A stretch of 64,000 nt of DNA from Bacillus sp. UNC41MFS5 (GTDB lineage Bacteria; Bacillota; Bacilli; Bacillales_B; DSM-18226), in assembly GCF_000686805.1 (NCBI RefSeq), contig NZ_JMLP01000018.1, positions 1-64,000 on the forward strand, read 5' to 3'. Made by a program: the position numbers and the translations under genes. The notes below the pieces were generated by a model. That model was not told the DNA's origin. It worked only from the letters and a program-made list of their open reading frames with translations, and made no database searches. Position 1 is the first letter of the stretch. Every line of letters begins with the position of its first letter. Positions 40,802 through 49,345 of this stretch are shown in pieces.

Positions 40802-41025
40802 GTTCTTCTCCTCTACTTTCATTTAGTTTTTTTTTCTTCTCTTACAGTTTTAAAGTGGAAGACATTACAAAATTAATAAAGGGAAAATAATTTTTTCTTA
40901 AAATATCAAAACCTTAGTTCCTATTACTGGTATCATTGAGGTTATCCCAGATCAGAACATAAAATAGTAAATTGTAAAGGTTATTTTGTAATGCCTTCAG
41001 GCATTTTAAATCGCTTACAAAATAA

Positions 41026-41796
41026 TCATAGAGTTTGTTGAAATTCTTGTTTTTTTCCTGGAATATTCCAAGTTTCTTGTAAAAATTCAACAATTTTGTC
41101 TACAGAACGGTTTACCAATTGTTCCCCTTTTTCTTTTGTACCTAATTTTGCGTTTCCAACTGTCCCTGACTCACTGTAAATGCTGTATTTTGGATACTGA
41201 ATAATTTCAGGGAATTGATCAACAAATTTTGGTGGCTCGTTTACCGATTTTTCAACGTCAACCAGTTCTGGGTATAAATATAGAAGGACCGATGTACCTG
41301 CTTCACTCGCATGTCCATGAGCTAATGCTCCAGATTCAACAATTCCCTTATCAAGCGTTTTTAAAAATCTCCAATAATCGATTTGTGCAAATCGAAACTC
41401 ATCATGGTCACGGTGATCAAAAGCAATTTGATTGATGATTGGAACATTTCCTACATGATTATTAATAAATAAGAAGTCTTTGAATCCCCACTTTTTCAAA
41501 CTGTCAACTGTATCTACTAAATACTCTTTAAAGCTTTCAGGTCGAATCGTAATCGTTCCGGGAAAATCATCCAACATTGATGAGTCACCAACTTCCAAAG
41601 TTGGACCTATTATGCTATTGACCCGCTCAGCTACTAACTCTGCAATTTTTACTGCTACTAACGTATCGCTTCCAAGTGGTAAATGCGGTCCATATACTTC
41701 AAAAGCACCTGTAGGGATAATGGCTAAATTGGTTTCCTTTTTTCTCTCTACAAACGCCTTCCAGCTCATTTCTTTAAGAACATTAGTTTTTTTCAT
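41026..41796 (-). CDS. Creatininase-family amidohydrolase
   Basis: A 256-residue metal hydrolase of the creatininase/formamide hydrolase fold. IIPTGAFEVYGPHLPLGSD (metal Glu, His and Asp; the usual EQHGPHLP is EVYGPHLP), FINNHVGNVP (normally NGHGGN) and AHGHASEAGTSVLL (Glu of the metal site) are recognisable. Substitutions around the metal site hint at a substrate other than creatinine. It follows the GntR gene by 25 bases and lies 224 bases before the RraA gene, so the operon may have a second promoter in 40802-41025. AAGGAGATTG precedes the ATG. Confidence 0.85.
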   Translation of the reverse strand: MKKTNVLKEMSWKAFVERKKETNLAIIPTGAFEVYGPHLPLGSDTLVAVKIAELVAERVNSIIGPTLEVGDSSMLDDFPGTITIRPESFKEYLVDTVDSLKKWGFKDFLFINNHVGNVPIINQIAFDHRDHDEFRFAQIDYWRFLKTLDKGIVESGALAHGHASEAGTSVLLYLYPELVDVEKSVNEPPKFVDQFPEIIQYPKYSIYSESGTVGNAKLGTKEKGEQLVNRSVDKIVEFLQETWNIPGKKQEFQQTL

Positions 41797-41821
41797 TTTT
41801 CAATCTCCTTCATTTCTTTAT

Positions 41822-42451
41822 TTAAATTAGGGATATTTTTCCGCCTCGAATGTGTTCTTCCAACTCATGTACAGCTAAATGATGATTCCTCTGTTTTAAA
41901 GCTTCAAGGATCTCAATATGCTCCTGAATAAACTTCATCATATTTTGTTTCTTTTTTAGAAAGCACGTTGAGTTATAAAAAAGTCTTTCAGTTATAATGG
42001 ACATGGTTTGGAGAAATAGGCTATTTCCTTCAACCTCCAAAAGATAGTAATGAAAATCAGCATCAAGTTGGACAAAGCTAAAAAAATCATCATTTTCATA
42101 ACATTTTTTTTGTTCATGAACTATTTCAGCTAAGGCTGCAAAGTCATTTTCTTTAAGCATGTCAATTGTATTCCTAATAGAAAAAGTTTCAATTGCAATA
42201 CGTGCATCATAAAAATCATTAATCTCTTTAATCGATAATTCTTGTATAGCAATGCCTTGATTAGAGATCACTTTCACAAACCCTTCTTGTTGAAGCCTTT
42301 GAAGTGCTGCAACAATAGGAGTTCGACTCATTTCAAGTTCTTCAACTAATTGATTTTGTGAGGTATAGTTTTCCTCTATAAAATCCCCCCTCATAATTTT
42401 TTCTTTAATTTTGTGGTATGCGATTTCATTCAATGTTGTTCTTTTTTTCAT
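41822..42451 (-). CDS. GntR-family regulator, FCD subfamily
   Basis: A 209-residue regulator. The winged helix covers residues 8-70 (YHKIKEKIMRGDFIEENYTS and ELEMSRTPIVAALQRLQQEG). The FCD domain covers about 80-205, with ARIAIETFSIRNTIDML and DADFHYYLLEVEGNSLF and the EHIEILEALKQRNHHLAVHE helix. It starts the minus-strand operon (creatininase, RraA, MFS, nitrilase) and lies beside two TTGAATTCAA boxes at 42485. AGGAGGCC precedes the ATG. It probably represses its own operon until a dicarboxylate or amide inducer binds. Confidence 0.9.
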   Translation of the reverse strand: MKKRTTLNEIAYHKIKEKIMRGDFIEENYTSQNQLVEELEMSRTPIVAALQRLQQEGFVKVISNQGIAIQELSIKEINDFYDARIAIETFSIRNTIDMLKENDFAALAEIVHEQKKCYENDDFFSFVQLDADFHYYLLEVEGNSLFLQTMSIITERLFYNSTCFLKKKQNMMKFIQEHIEILEALKQRNHHLAVHELEEHIRGGKISLI

Positions 42452-42484
42452 TTAGAGGCCTCCTAAAAAGTAGTTAAATTTAAC

Positions 42485-42505
42485 TTGAATTCAACTTGAA
42501 TTCAA
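42485..42505. promoter_or_regulatory. Tandem TTGAATTCAA palindromes
   Basis: Two perfect ten-base palindromes at 42485-42494 and 42496-42505, 11 bp apart (one helical turn), lie 34-54 bp before the GntR start. They are a good candidate for the autoregulatory operator of the operon. Confidence 0.6.
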
Positions 42506-42749
42506 CTGTAATATTAAACTAACAAAAATTTTCTGAAAAGTAAATATCTTTTTTGCTTTTATCTAAAAATCATTATTTATAATAGGAGTAGGTAATCGCA
42601 TACTCATCAATTTAAATTTTTGAAAAGAATGTACTTAACTACCATGAAAGTACAAAACAGTGAAAATCTAATCCTTGATCTGTCATGAGTGCAACAATTT
42701 ATTTATGGAAAAGGCGGGACTAACTCAGATATATCAAGGGCTGAACGGA

Positions 42750-42800
42750 AACTAATCAAACGTTTGATTAGAAGGGAAACAGGGCGAATTTTGTCATAGA
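42750..42800. repeat. Interspersed repeat, copy E (right end only)
   Basis: AACTAATCAAACGTTTGATTAG (palindrome 42757-42766) followed by AAACAGGGCGAATTTTGTC matches the right end of copy C. The remainder of the element is absent. The stretch 42506-43363 has no gene; it holds this copy, the terminator at 42973 and a cre box at 43267. Confidence 0.55.
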
Positions 42801-42972
42801 TCAACCATTTTTTGGGCATAAAAAATACACTTCATTTAGGTGCTTGGTTTCTTTGAAATCATTATGATGTCGTGATTCCTACTTAAAATCTTTCCATGTA
42901 AAATCAAACGTTAAAATTCCAGGCATAAAAAGAGATTCTACTAATTATTAAGATTGATTAATACAATTTGCT

Positions 42973-43003
42973 GGATAGCCTTAAAGGGGCTATCCGGTTT
43001 TTT
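42973..43003 (+). terminator. Orphan intrinsic terminator
   Basis: GGATAGCC (42973-42980) pairs with GGCTATCC (42988-42995), followed by GG and seven T. No plus-strand gene lies upstream within 500 bp, so it may end an untranslated transcript or be left from a deleted gene. Confidence 0.65.
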
Positions 43004-43266
43004 TACTTTCAAAGTATCAGTAAAATGAAATATCGAAATAGTGTCCGGGATCGTCAATCTGGGCTGATTACGGTCAACATAGATTCAGTTGCTTGTCATT
43101 GCCAGTCACTCACATCATGGGGATTTTTAATGGAAAAACCTTAGAGATAATGTAAAAACTAAATCACATTTTATAATTCATTGACGGAGAAAACCGCTCG
43201 GAATAAGATGGGAAAAAATGAGTCAAATGGGAATGACTGACGGAAAAACATCATCGAAGGTAATTT

Positions 43267-43280
43267 TGACAGCGCTATCA
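43267..43280 (+). promoter_or_regulatory. CcpA cre box before the first GH85 gene
   Basis: TGACAGCGCTATCA fits the cre consensus TGWAARCGYTWNCW with one mismatch and is nearly palindromic. It lies 84 bp before the GH85 start, so carbon catabolite repression of the glycan locus is likely. Confidence 0.6.
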
Positions 43281-43363
43281 TTCTATATTCCCATTCAGGG
43301 AAAGGGGAAGCATGCTTACTTAAGCTTCAATATAAAAAAATAGATAGAGAGCGAGGAGAAACA

Positions 43364-46033
43364 GTGAAAAACGTGAAAAAGGGCTTTTTGTGGCTGGCTT
43401 TCTTTTTGGGCATCTTTGTGATGGGGTTATCACCCAGCACAAGCTATGCCAAACAGCCAGAATCATCTTATTGGTATCCCGAGCAATTATTGAATTGGAC
43501 GCCGGAGAACGATCCGGATGCTGTGTTTAACCGCAGCCAAGTTCCATTGGGCAAACGGGAAGTGTTATACAAAGTCAATGACAATGCCCAGTCAGAAGCT
43601 AAGGTAGTGGCTTTGTCTGCACTTAACCCCACAACGAGTGGCGTACCGTCCCAAGGCGGGAAGGAATTTTTGGCGAATACCTTCAGTTATTGGCAATACG
43701 TCGACATCATGGTGTATTGGGCAGGGTCTTCCGGTGAAGGGATTATCGTTCCGCCAAGTGCGGACGTCATTGACGCTGCCCATAAAAATGGCGTACCAAT
43801 TTTGGGAAACGTTTTCTTTCCACCGACCGTCTATGGCGGGAAAGTTGCGTGGCTGAACCAAATGTTGACCCAACGGGAGGACGGCTCCTTCCCAGCGGCG
43901 GACAAGCTGCTTGAAGCGGCACGCTATTACGGATTTGACGGCTGGTTTATTAACCAGGAAACTGAAGGCGGAGATGCCAAGACAGCTCAAAAAATGAAGG
44001 ATTTCCTTGTCTATCTTCAGCAGCATAAGAGTGAAGGCATGCATATCATGTGGTACGATTCGATGACAAAGGACGGGAGGGTTAGCTGGCAAAATGCGTT
44101 GACCAATCAAAACAGCAGCTTCCTGCAGGATGGGGAGACACGTGTTTCTGACAGTATGTTTTTAAACTTCTGGTGGCGCAATCAGCAATCTTCTGTAAAC
44201 AAGGCTCTGGAAATTGGCAGAAGCCCGTATGATTTATTTACTGGGATTGATGTGGAAGCAAATGGGACAAGCACCAACGTTCCTTGGGAGGGGATATTCC
44301 CTGAGGGTAAAGCACCATTAACTTCTTTAGGAATTTATCGTCCGGACTGGGCCTTTAAAACGGCTGAGACAATGGAGGAGTTTTATCAGAAGGAAAATGA
44401 ATTCTGGGTTGGAAAGTCCAAAAACCCTGCCGCAACCAGCAATAACGGGGCATGGAAAGGGATGGCCCACTACTTTACGGCTAAAACCGCGATCGAGGAG
44501 CTTCCTTTTGTAACTCACTTTAATACAGGAAGCGGCAAGTTTTTCGCTACAGATGGAATGACGGTAAGCAATCAGTCTTGGAATAACCGCAGTCTCCAGG
44601 ATATCCTCCCGACCTGGCGCTGGCTGAAAGAGGGCGGGCAGGCTGTTGACGTCGATTTCGATTGGGATACAGCCTATTTCGGCGGCAGCTCGTTAAAGCT
44701 TTCAGGAACAATCGAGGCAGACAACCCAACACATATCAAGCTTTATAAAACCAATCTGCCAATCCAAAAGGATACGGAAATCTCGCTGACATACAAAACA
44801 GATTTGAAAAAGCCAAACATGAAACTTGGAGTCAGCTTTACTGACAAACCCGACCAATTTGTGTTCTTTGATGTGAAAAAACTAACGGATCAACCGTGGA
44901 CTACTGATTCATTCAAACTAAAAAAATACAGTGGTAAAAACATCGCAGCCATTTCACTTTTGGTTGAAAGTGATAAGGATGAGAAAGATTTTACGACCAA
45001 TATCGGAGAAATCAAGGTTTATAACAAACAGGAAAAGCACAATTCCATCCATGCTCCGAACGATGCAAAGGTAAATAAAATCGAGTTTAATAAAGGAATC
45101 TATGCGGACGTTGCACTTGCTTGGATGCCGTCTGATTCCGATGTGAGCCACAATGAAATTTACCGGAAGCTGCCGAACAATGAAAAAGAGTTTGTTGGTG
45201 CTACCCCTAATAAGGTGTATTACCTATCCAATCTGAAGAGAAGTGGCAAAGAAAGCAGCACCACGTTGGAAATTGTTGCGGTGAACAAAGAGTTCAAACG
45301 CAGCGAACCGACATCGGTTACCTTCGATTGGCCGCCATATCCAAAGCCGGAAGCCGATTTCGGTGCCGATCAAACGGTAGCGGCTCCGGGGCAGGAAATT
45401 CATTTTCTTAATCGTTCATCAGAAGTAACAGAAGAGGTGGAATGGCACTTTGAAGGTGGAACCCCAGCAGTGAGTAATGAGGAAAATCCGGTCGTCACCT
45501 ATGAAAAAGAAGGCGTCTACACGGTTACCCTGATTGCGAAAAACAGCGAGGGTGAAAGTGTTCTGACAAAAGAAGCGATGATTACCATTTCTGAAGCAGC
45601 CAAGGACATTCAAAATGTGGCATTGAATAAGACCGCGATCGCCAGTGGACAATGTGCTCCGACTGAAGCAGCGAAATATGCGTTCGATGGCAAAGACAAC
45701 AGTAAATGGTGTGCATTGGGGAATGCTCCTCATTGGCTGCAGGTAGATCTGGGCGACCAGTTTGCCCTTTCCAAGTTTGTCATTCGCCATGCACAAGCGG
45801 GCGGGGAACCGCAAGCCTTTAACACCCAGGCATTTAGGATTGAAGTAAGCACGGATGGAGTCAATTGGACAGAGGCTGTTAAGGTTACGGATAATACAGC
45901 GGCTGTTTCGGAACACAGCATCGCGTTAACAAACGCAAGCTATGTTCGTTTATGGATTGACAAACCAACCCAAGGCGGCGATACGGCTGCAAGGATATTT
46001 GAATTTGAAGTCCATGGATTTCTGAATCCATAA
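43364..46033 (+). CDS. Secreted endo-beta-N-acetylglucosaminidase (GH85) with PKD and F5/8C domains
   Basis: An 889-residue secreted enzyme. A signal peptide (charged MKNVKKG, then a hydrophobic run, cleavage after TSYA at about residue 29) is followed by a GH85 catalytic domain to about residue 340. The catalytic Asn197 and Glu199 lie in GFDGWFINQETEGG. A beta-rich middle part, a PKD domain (about 655-745, WHFEGGTPAVSNEENPVVTY-type) and a C-terminal F5/8C (CBM32-like) carbohydrate-binding domain (about 755-889) follow. The enzyme cuts N-glycans between the two core GlcNAc units, leaving one on the protein. GTG start after GAGGAGAAAC. It heads the glycan locus, with a cre box upstream. Confidence 0.93.
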   Translation: MKNVKKGFLWLAFFLGIFVMGLSPSTSYAKQPESSYWYPEQLLNWTPENDPDAVFNRSQVPLGKREVLYKVNDNAQSEAKVVALSALNPTTSGVPSQGGKEFLANTFSYWQYVDIMVYWAGSSGEGIIVPPSADVIDAAHKNGVPILGNVFFPPTVYGGKVAWLNQMLTQREDGSFPAADKLLEAARYYGFDGWFINQETEGGDAKTAQKMKDFLVYLQQHKSEGMHIMWYDSMTKDGRVSWQNALTNQNSSFLQDGETRVSDSMFLNFWWRNQQSSVNKALEIGRSPYDLFTGIDVEANGTSTNVPWEGIFPEGKAPLTSLGIYRPDWAFKTAETMEEFYQKENEFWVGKSKNPAATSNNGAWKGMAHYFTAKTAIEELPFVTHFNTGSGKFFATDGMTVSNQSWNNRSLQDILPTWRWLKEGGQAVDVDFDWDTAYFGGSSLKLSGTIEADNPTHIKLYKTNLPIQKDTEISLTYKTDLKKPNMKLGVSFTDKPDQFVFFDVKKLTDQPWTTDSFKLKKYSGKNIAAISLLVESDKDEKDFTTNIGEIKVYNKQEKHNSIHAPNDAKVNKIEFNKGIYADVALAWMPSDSDVSHNEIYRKLPNNEKEFVGATPNKVYYLSNLKRSGKESSTTLEIVAVNKEFKRSEPTSVTFDWPPYPKPEADFGADQTVAAPGQEIHFLNRSSEVTEEVEWHFEGGTPAVSNEENPVVTYEKEGVYTVTLIAKNSEGESVLTKEAMITISEAAKDIQNVALNKTAIASGQCAPTEAAKYAFDGKDNSKWCALGNAPHWLQVDLGDQFALSKFVIRHAQAGGEPQAFNTQAFRIEVSTDGVNWTEAVKVTDNTAAVSEHSIALTNASYVRLWIDKPTQGGDTAARIFEFEVHGFLNP

Positions 46034-46047
46034 CCATGACCATGTGG

Positions 46048-46121
46048 CCATGGGGACGGTTCCGCAGGCTTTTTCCAGGTGAACCTTGGGAGAAAGCCAT
46101 GAGAACCGTCCCGCAGGCTTT
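46048..46121. repeat. Paired GCCATGRGRAC repeat (better copy)
   Basis: Two related units of about 25 bases start at 46048 (GCCATGGGGACGGTTC) and 46096 (GCCATGAGAACCGTCCC), each followed by CGCAGGCTTT. GGGACGGTTC (46053-46062) and GAACCGTCCC (46103-46112) are also exact complements, so the pair can fold. It fills the gap between the two GH85 genes and matches the weaker pair at 16122. Confidence 0.6.
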
Positions 46122-46139
46122 AATTAGAGGAGGAGCAAG

Positions 46140-49100
46140 ATGAGGAGAAATAGAAGCAAGTTGTTCGGCCGCATTTTATCTGTATCGGCTGCTTTCATGT
46201 TACTCGGTTCACTGGATGTCCCCGGGGCAAAAGCCGCCGTTAATGGGGACGGGACGGACATCGTCAATGAAAATTATGCGGACAGGCTCAGTCTAAAGCC
46301 GCTGGCTCCGGCCTTCAGGGTGGAAACCCTTCTGAACTGGTCGCCTGAAAACGACCCGGATGCCGAAATAGACCGTGCCAGCATTCCGTTAAACAAAAAT
46401 CGCTTTAAAGGTTCCCAGGTGAATCCCCTGGCCAATCCAAAGGCTGGCATCACCTCTGCTGCGATTACGAACTGGAATCATGATGAGGCCAGCTCTGTCG
46501 GAGGCAATGATTTTAATGTTTATGCTTTCGACAACTGGCAATTACTAGATTCCTATATTTACTGGTCAGGAACCAATGAAGGGATTTTTGCCATCCCTAC
46601 ACCGGATATCGTCGATGCCGCCCACCGGAATGGGGTGCCTGTTTATGCTACGCTTGGTTTCCCATGGGGCACATCCGCTGAGGGAGTCGCCGAAATCGAA
46701 AAGTTCACACAGCAGAAACAGGATGGCAGTTTCCCCGTTGCCGACAAGATGATGGAAGTGGCGGAGTACTATGGTTTTGATGGCTATTTTTTCAATCAGG
46801 AAACGTCTGGTGTCAGTAAGGATACAGCTGAACGCATGAATGAAATGATGCGCTATATTAAACGGAATTCCAACCTGAATGTCAGCTGGTATGATGCGCA
46901 GGACAATACGGGAGCCATCAACTATCAGGATTCCATCAACAGCAAAAATGATATGTATGTGAAACCGGCAGAAGATGGAGAATATGCCGTTGATGAGTTC
47001 TTTTTAAACTATAACTGGACAACCAGTAAGATTAACACCACCGTAGAGACGATGAAAGGCCATACCCGCAGTCCGTTTGATGCCTATGCCGGTTTTGAAA
47101 TTCAACAGAATTCCTATAATACCAAAATTAATACAGATGCACTGCTGGATGAAAAGAAACAGCCAAAAGTGTCGATTGCCCTCTACGCGCCAAACTCGAC
47201 CATGGGGTTAGCGGCTGATCCGGCTGACTTCCATGAAAAAGAAAAGAATTTATGGACAGGACCACAAGGCGATCCTACCCTTGCCGATGATTCGGCTGCT
47301 TGGAAAGGGATGGCGCGTTTTGTCACGGATTCATCTGTAATCCAATCCAAGCCATTTACAACAAACTTTAACAGCGGCCATGGAAAACAATACTTTGTGA
47401 ACGGAAAAATCGCCAGCGGCATTGAGTGGAATAACCGCTCCATCCAGGATATCATGCCGACATGGCGCTGGTGGATCCGCAGTCACGGCAGCAGAATCAA
47501 GGTAGCCTATGATTTTGATAAAGCCTTTAACGGAGGCAATTCGCTGAAATTCAGCGGTGGGCTCGAAGCGGGTTCTGTCAATGACACGATGCTGTACAGC
47601 TCCAAACTTCCGGTTACGGACACAACTAAGGTCCGTGTTGTTTATCAAAACCAATCGGGAGCGGATGTGTCATTGGGTGTGGCCTATAGTGAAGACTATG
47701 CACAAAACAACATGAAATATTATCCGCTGCCTAAGTCGGGTGATGGCTGGCAGACAGCGGTTGTTGATCTTGGAAAGGATGCTGGGAAAACAGCCTATGC
47801 GCTAAGTCTGAAAGTCAACAACGCTGAAAAAATGGAAAACTACTCGATTCATTTAGGCGAACTGTCCGTCTATGATGCCGTAGCAGCCGTGCTGACGAAA
47901 CCTGCTGATGTGGAAATTATGGAAAAGATGCCGAAAACAGCCTTTGATGCGGAAGCTCGCCTAAGCTGGTCCGAGCAGAAGAATGTCTTGCATTATGAGG
48001 TTTACCAGGAGAATGCTGATGGCGTGGAAACCCTTTTGGGCGTAACACCGAATAACTATTTCTATACACCAAATATTACGAGAACAATTGAAAATGCCTC
48101 AGCCGATAACATCACGAAACTGAAAGTGGTGCCGGTCAATCAGGATTATGTACGCGGTCAAGCCGCCACAATTTCTTTTGATTGGGGCATGGGGACGGAT
48201 GCAACCGAGATTGAGAAAAACCCTACTTCTCCGAATGTGGCATTAAAAGCTAAGGTAACATCTGTCTCCGCGGAAAATGCGGCAGAACCTGCCTCTAAAG
48301 CACTGGATGGAACAGCCCTCGCAAACAGTAAGTGGTGCGCAACCAATATGAAAAACGGATATATGACCATTGATATTGGTGAAGAGAAAACGATCCGCCG
48401 CTGGCGTGTAGAGCATGCGGAATATGGCGGAGAAGCCAATAACATGAACACCGTCGATTTTGAGCTGCTTTATAAAAATCAAAACGGCGAATGGGTCAGT
48501 GCCAAACGGATTACTGAAAATACGAAAGCTGTGACAGATATAGTGCTAGATCAGCCGGTTACGGCAAGGGAATTCAAACTGCAGATTTATAATAGCGGTA
48601 CTTCCCCTTGGGGTGCGATCCGTATCTATGATTGGCAGATGTTTGAAAGTGCTGCACTAACGAGAACAGAAAATGTGATGATGCACTTTGTAAAGGCGGA
48701 AAACAACGCTGGAGCTCAGGATAAGGTAACGATTGAAAGAGTGAAAAAAGGTCAAACCGTTCGATTATATAAGTCCTTGGATGCAAAGGATATTCTGGCA
48801 GAAAAGACGGCAGACCAAGACGGAACCATCGCCTTTGAACAGCTGGATTTCGGTTCGGAGGCTGGAAGAATCTATTATACCGTCCAGCAGGAGGATGAAA
48901 GAGAAAGTCTAAGGTATAGTGCTGCTTACTTGAACGAAAAGGTAACCGAAGTCATTCATCAAATCAACGCTCTTCCTGATGTGGATCAATTGACGGTAGC
49001 TGATAAGCATCGTGTCAACGACTGCAAAGTGGCCTACAACAAGCTTCATCCAACCTTAAGAAGCCAGGTTACAAACTATGACCGTCTAGTTCAATTAATG

Positions 49101-49145
49101 GATCGGATGGAGGAATTAAAAAAGGATTTTAATAATGGAAATTAA
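46140..49145 (+). CDS. Second secreted endo-beta-N-acetylglucosaminidase (GH85) with F5/8C domain
   Basis: A 1001-residue paralogue of the preceding enzyme. A signal peptide ends near PGAKA (about residue 32). The GH85 domain has Asn219 and Glu221 in GFDGYFFNQETSG. A segment shared with the first enzyme, EWNNRSIQDIMPTWRWW, marks the beta domain. A F5/8C domain follows at about 695-840 (SKWCATNMKNGYMTIDIGEE). The last 150 residues are unlike the first enzyme: an extended beta segment and a helical tail (VADKHRVNDCKVAYNKL). It may prefer a different glycan or attach to a different surface. AGGAGGAGCA precedes the ATG. A terminator follows at 49154. Confidence 0.92.
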   Translation: MRRNRSKLFGRILSVSAAFMLLGSLDVPGAKAAVNGDGTDIVNENYADRLSLKPLAPAFRVETLLNWSPENDPDAEIDRASIPLNKNRFKGSQVNPLANPKAGITSAAITNWNHDEASSVGGNDFNVYAFDNWQLLDSYIYWSGTNEGIFAIPTPDIVDAAHRNGVPVYATLGFPWGTSAEGVAEIEKFTQQKQDGSFPVADKMMEVAEYYGFDGYFFNQETSGVSKDTAERMNEMMRYIKRNSNLNVSWYDAQDNTGAINYQDSINSKNDMYVKPAEDGEYAVDEFFLNYNWTTSKINTTVETMKGHTRSPFDAYAGFEIQQNSYNTKINTDALLDEKKQPKVSIALYAPNSTMGLAADPADFHEKEKNLWTGPQGDPTLADDSAAWKGMARFVTDSSVIQSKPFTTNFNSGHGKQYFVNGKIASGIEWNNRSIQDIMPTWRWWIRSHGSRIKVAYDFDKAFNGGNSLKFSGGLEAGSVNDTMLYSSKLPVTDTTKVRVVYQNQSGADVSLGVAYSEDYAQNNMKYYPLPKSGDGWQTAVVDLGKDAGKTAYALSLKVNNAEKMENYSIHLGELSVYDAVAAVLTKPADVEIMEKMPKTAFDAEARLSWSEQKNVLHYEVYQENADGVETLLGVTPNNYFYTPNITRTIENASADNITKLKVVPVNQDYVRGQAATISFDWGMGTDATEIEKNPTSPNVALKAKVTSVSAENAAEPASKALDGTALANSKWCATNMKNGYMTIDIGEEKTIRRWRVEHAEYGGEANNMNTVDFELLYKNQNGEWVSAKRITENTKAVTDIVLDQPVTAREFKLQIYNSGTSPWGAIRIYDWQMFESAALTRTENVMMHFVKAENNAGAQDKVTIERVKKGQTVRLYKSLDAKDILAEKTADQDGTIAFEQLDFGSEAGRIYYTVQQEDERESLRYSAAYLNEKVTEVIHQINALPDVDQLTVADKHRVNDCKVAYNKLHPTLRSQVTNYDRLVQLMDRMEELKKDFNNGN

Positions 49146-49153
49146 ATAGAGAA

Positions 49154-49205
49154 GGGGGCAGCCTTCATTGCAGGAAAGCAATGAGCGGTTGCCCCCATTT
49201 TTCAT
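49154..49205 (+). terminator. Terminator after the second GH85 gene
   Basis: GGGGGCAGCC (49154-49163) pairs with GGTTGCCCCC (49187-49196) with one G-U, with a nested CATTGC/GCAATG hairpin in the loop, then ATTTTT. It separates the secreted from the cytoplasmic part of the locus. Confidence 0.85.
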
Positions 49206-49297
49206 GAACTATTTTTAGATACACTGTAAAATCCATAGGACTTACTTGTAATCTATTGCTCGAAAATCCTGGCTTGTTAAAATGAAATCAAAGAAAA

Positions 49298-49311
49298 TGA
49301 TAGCGTTTTCG
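49298..49311 (+). promoter_or_regulatory. cre-like box before the GH38 gene
   Basis: TGATAGCGTTTTCG matches the cre consensus with two deviations. It lies 35 bp before the first alpha-mannosidase start and after a terminator, so the second transcription unit probably has its own CcpA-controlled promoter. Confidence 0.5.
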
Positions 49312-49345
49312 CAAAACTTAAATAAAGGAAAGCGGGTAAGATTCA

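Noticed and set aside
41026..41796. True creatininase
   Set aside because: The fold is right, but metal-site words deviate (EVYGPHLP, NNHVGN) and no creatinase or sarcosine oxidase genes accompany it.
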